A stretch of DNA of 64,000 nt, taken from Nemertoderma westbladi. Taxonomy: Eukaryota; Xenacoelomorpha; Nemertodermatida; Nemertodermatidae. The stretch is taken from contig JAUCBJ010004510.1 in the NCBI GenBank assembly GCA_032718475.1, positions 1-64,000 on the forward strand, written 5' to 3'. Each line of letters starts with the position of its first letter. Within the stretch, counting starts at the first letter, position 1. The translations under genes and the position numbers were made by a program. This document shows, piece by piece, positions 63,912 to 64,000 of this stretch. The notes below the pieces were generated by a model that was given only the letters and a program-made list of their open reading frames with translations, made no database searches and was not told where the DNA came from.

Positions 63912-64000
63912 AGAATGCTGTGCCGGTTTATCGACAAAATTGCGCCGCCACAACTCCATATCACCCATGACATTTGCTAGATCATCCGCATCTTCAAGGA
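63912..64000 (-). mobile_element. 3' end of another RTE-like LINE copy, cut by the window
   Basis: The reverse complement matches the ends at 19480-19570 and 60220-60315 (DLANVMGDRELWRRNFVDKPAQHS). The 3' UTR continues left to about 63865 and ends in GTAGTAGTAGTTG. The element extends beyond the window. Confidence 0.85.

Overview
The window is nuclear DNA of an animal, most likely a marine invertebrate. It is AT-rich and holds recognisable orthologues of animal genes: a PAPS transporter (SLC35B3), an inner-arm axonemal dynein heavy chain (DNAH12 type), ceramide-1-phosphate transfer protein (CPTP), the TFIIH helicase ERCC2/XPD, EFCAB11 and a MACROD-type macro-domain hydrolase. It also holds spliceosomal introns and many non-LTR retrotransposons, SINEs, MITEs and TIR elements. 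I cannot name the phylum. Genes here are intron-poor: DNAH12 is one 11.9-kb exon, CPTP, EFCAB11 and MACROD are single exons, ERCC2 has two introns, and only SLC35B3 is split into seven coding exons.

Layout. 1-2.8 kb: decayed gag-like frames of an LTR-type retroelement on the minus strand. 2.8-7.8 kb: nested transposable elements, namely a SINE inside a foldback MITE, then a larger foldback element split by an L2/CR1-like LINE that is itself split by a second SINE just before its YADD motif. 8.2-20.4 kb: SLC35B3 (+), whose introns 4 and 5 are filled by minisatellites. 21-22.3 kb: decayed MITE. 23-34.9 kb: DNAH12 (-). 36.6-37.4 kb: 21-bp satellite. 37.6-38.2 kb: CPTP (-). 38.5-41.9 kb: MITE and gene-free DNA with a dispersed motif. 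41.9-43.1 kb: open frame for the C-terminal part of an RLE-type retrotransposon protein. 43.1-52.7 kb: ERCC2 (-), whose first intron is a 5.6-kb minisatellite. 52.8-53.3 kb: EFCAB11 (-). 54.5-55.5 kb: MACROD (+). 57.2-63.5 kb: a TIR element carrying a broken CXC-domain protein gene with two LINE fragments inside. 63.9 kb to the end: tail of another LINE copy.

The main discovery is in SLC35B3. The 42-bp minisatellite of intron 4 and the 41-bp minisatellite of intron 5 are not arbitrary satellites. Each unit is a copy of that gene's own intron-exon junction: branch-point-like and pyrimidine tract, AG, then the first codons of the next exon. About 115 copies of the exon-5 acceptor and about 27 copies of the exon-6 acceptor lie in front of the real ones. 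Translating from an upstream copy runs into a stop, so correct splicing should need the last acceptor of each array. Two adjacent junctions of one gene have been amplified with different units, which suggests a process that targets or tolerates 3' splice junctions. I know of no named class for this.

Other points: RFX X-box-like sites in the terminal repeats of the 57-63 kb element and, one mismatch from consensus, upstream of the ciliary dynein; an excess of long C/G homopolymers, several of them in foldback elements; and precise insertion histories with target-site duplications for two SINEs, one hAT-like element and two LINE insertions.
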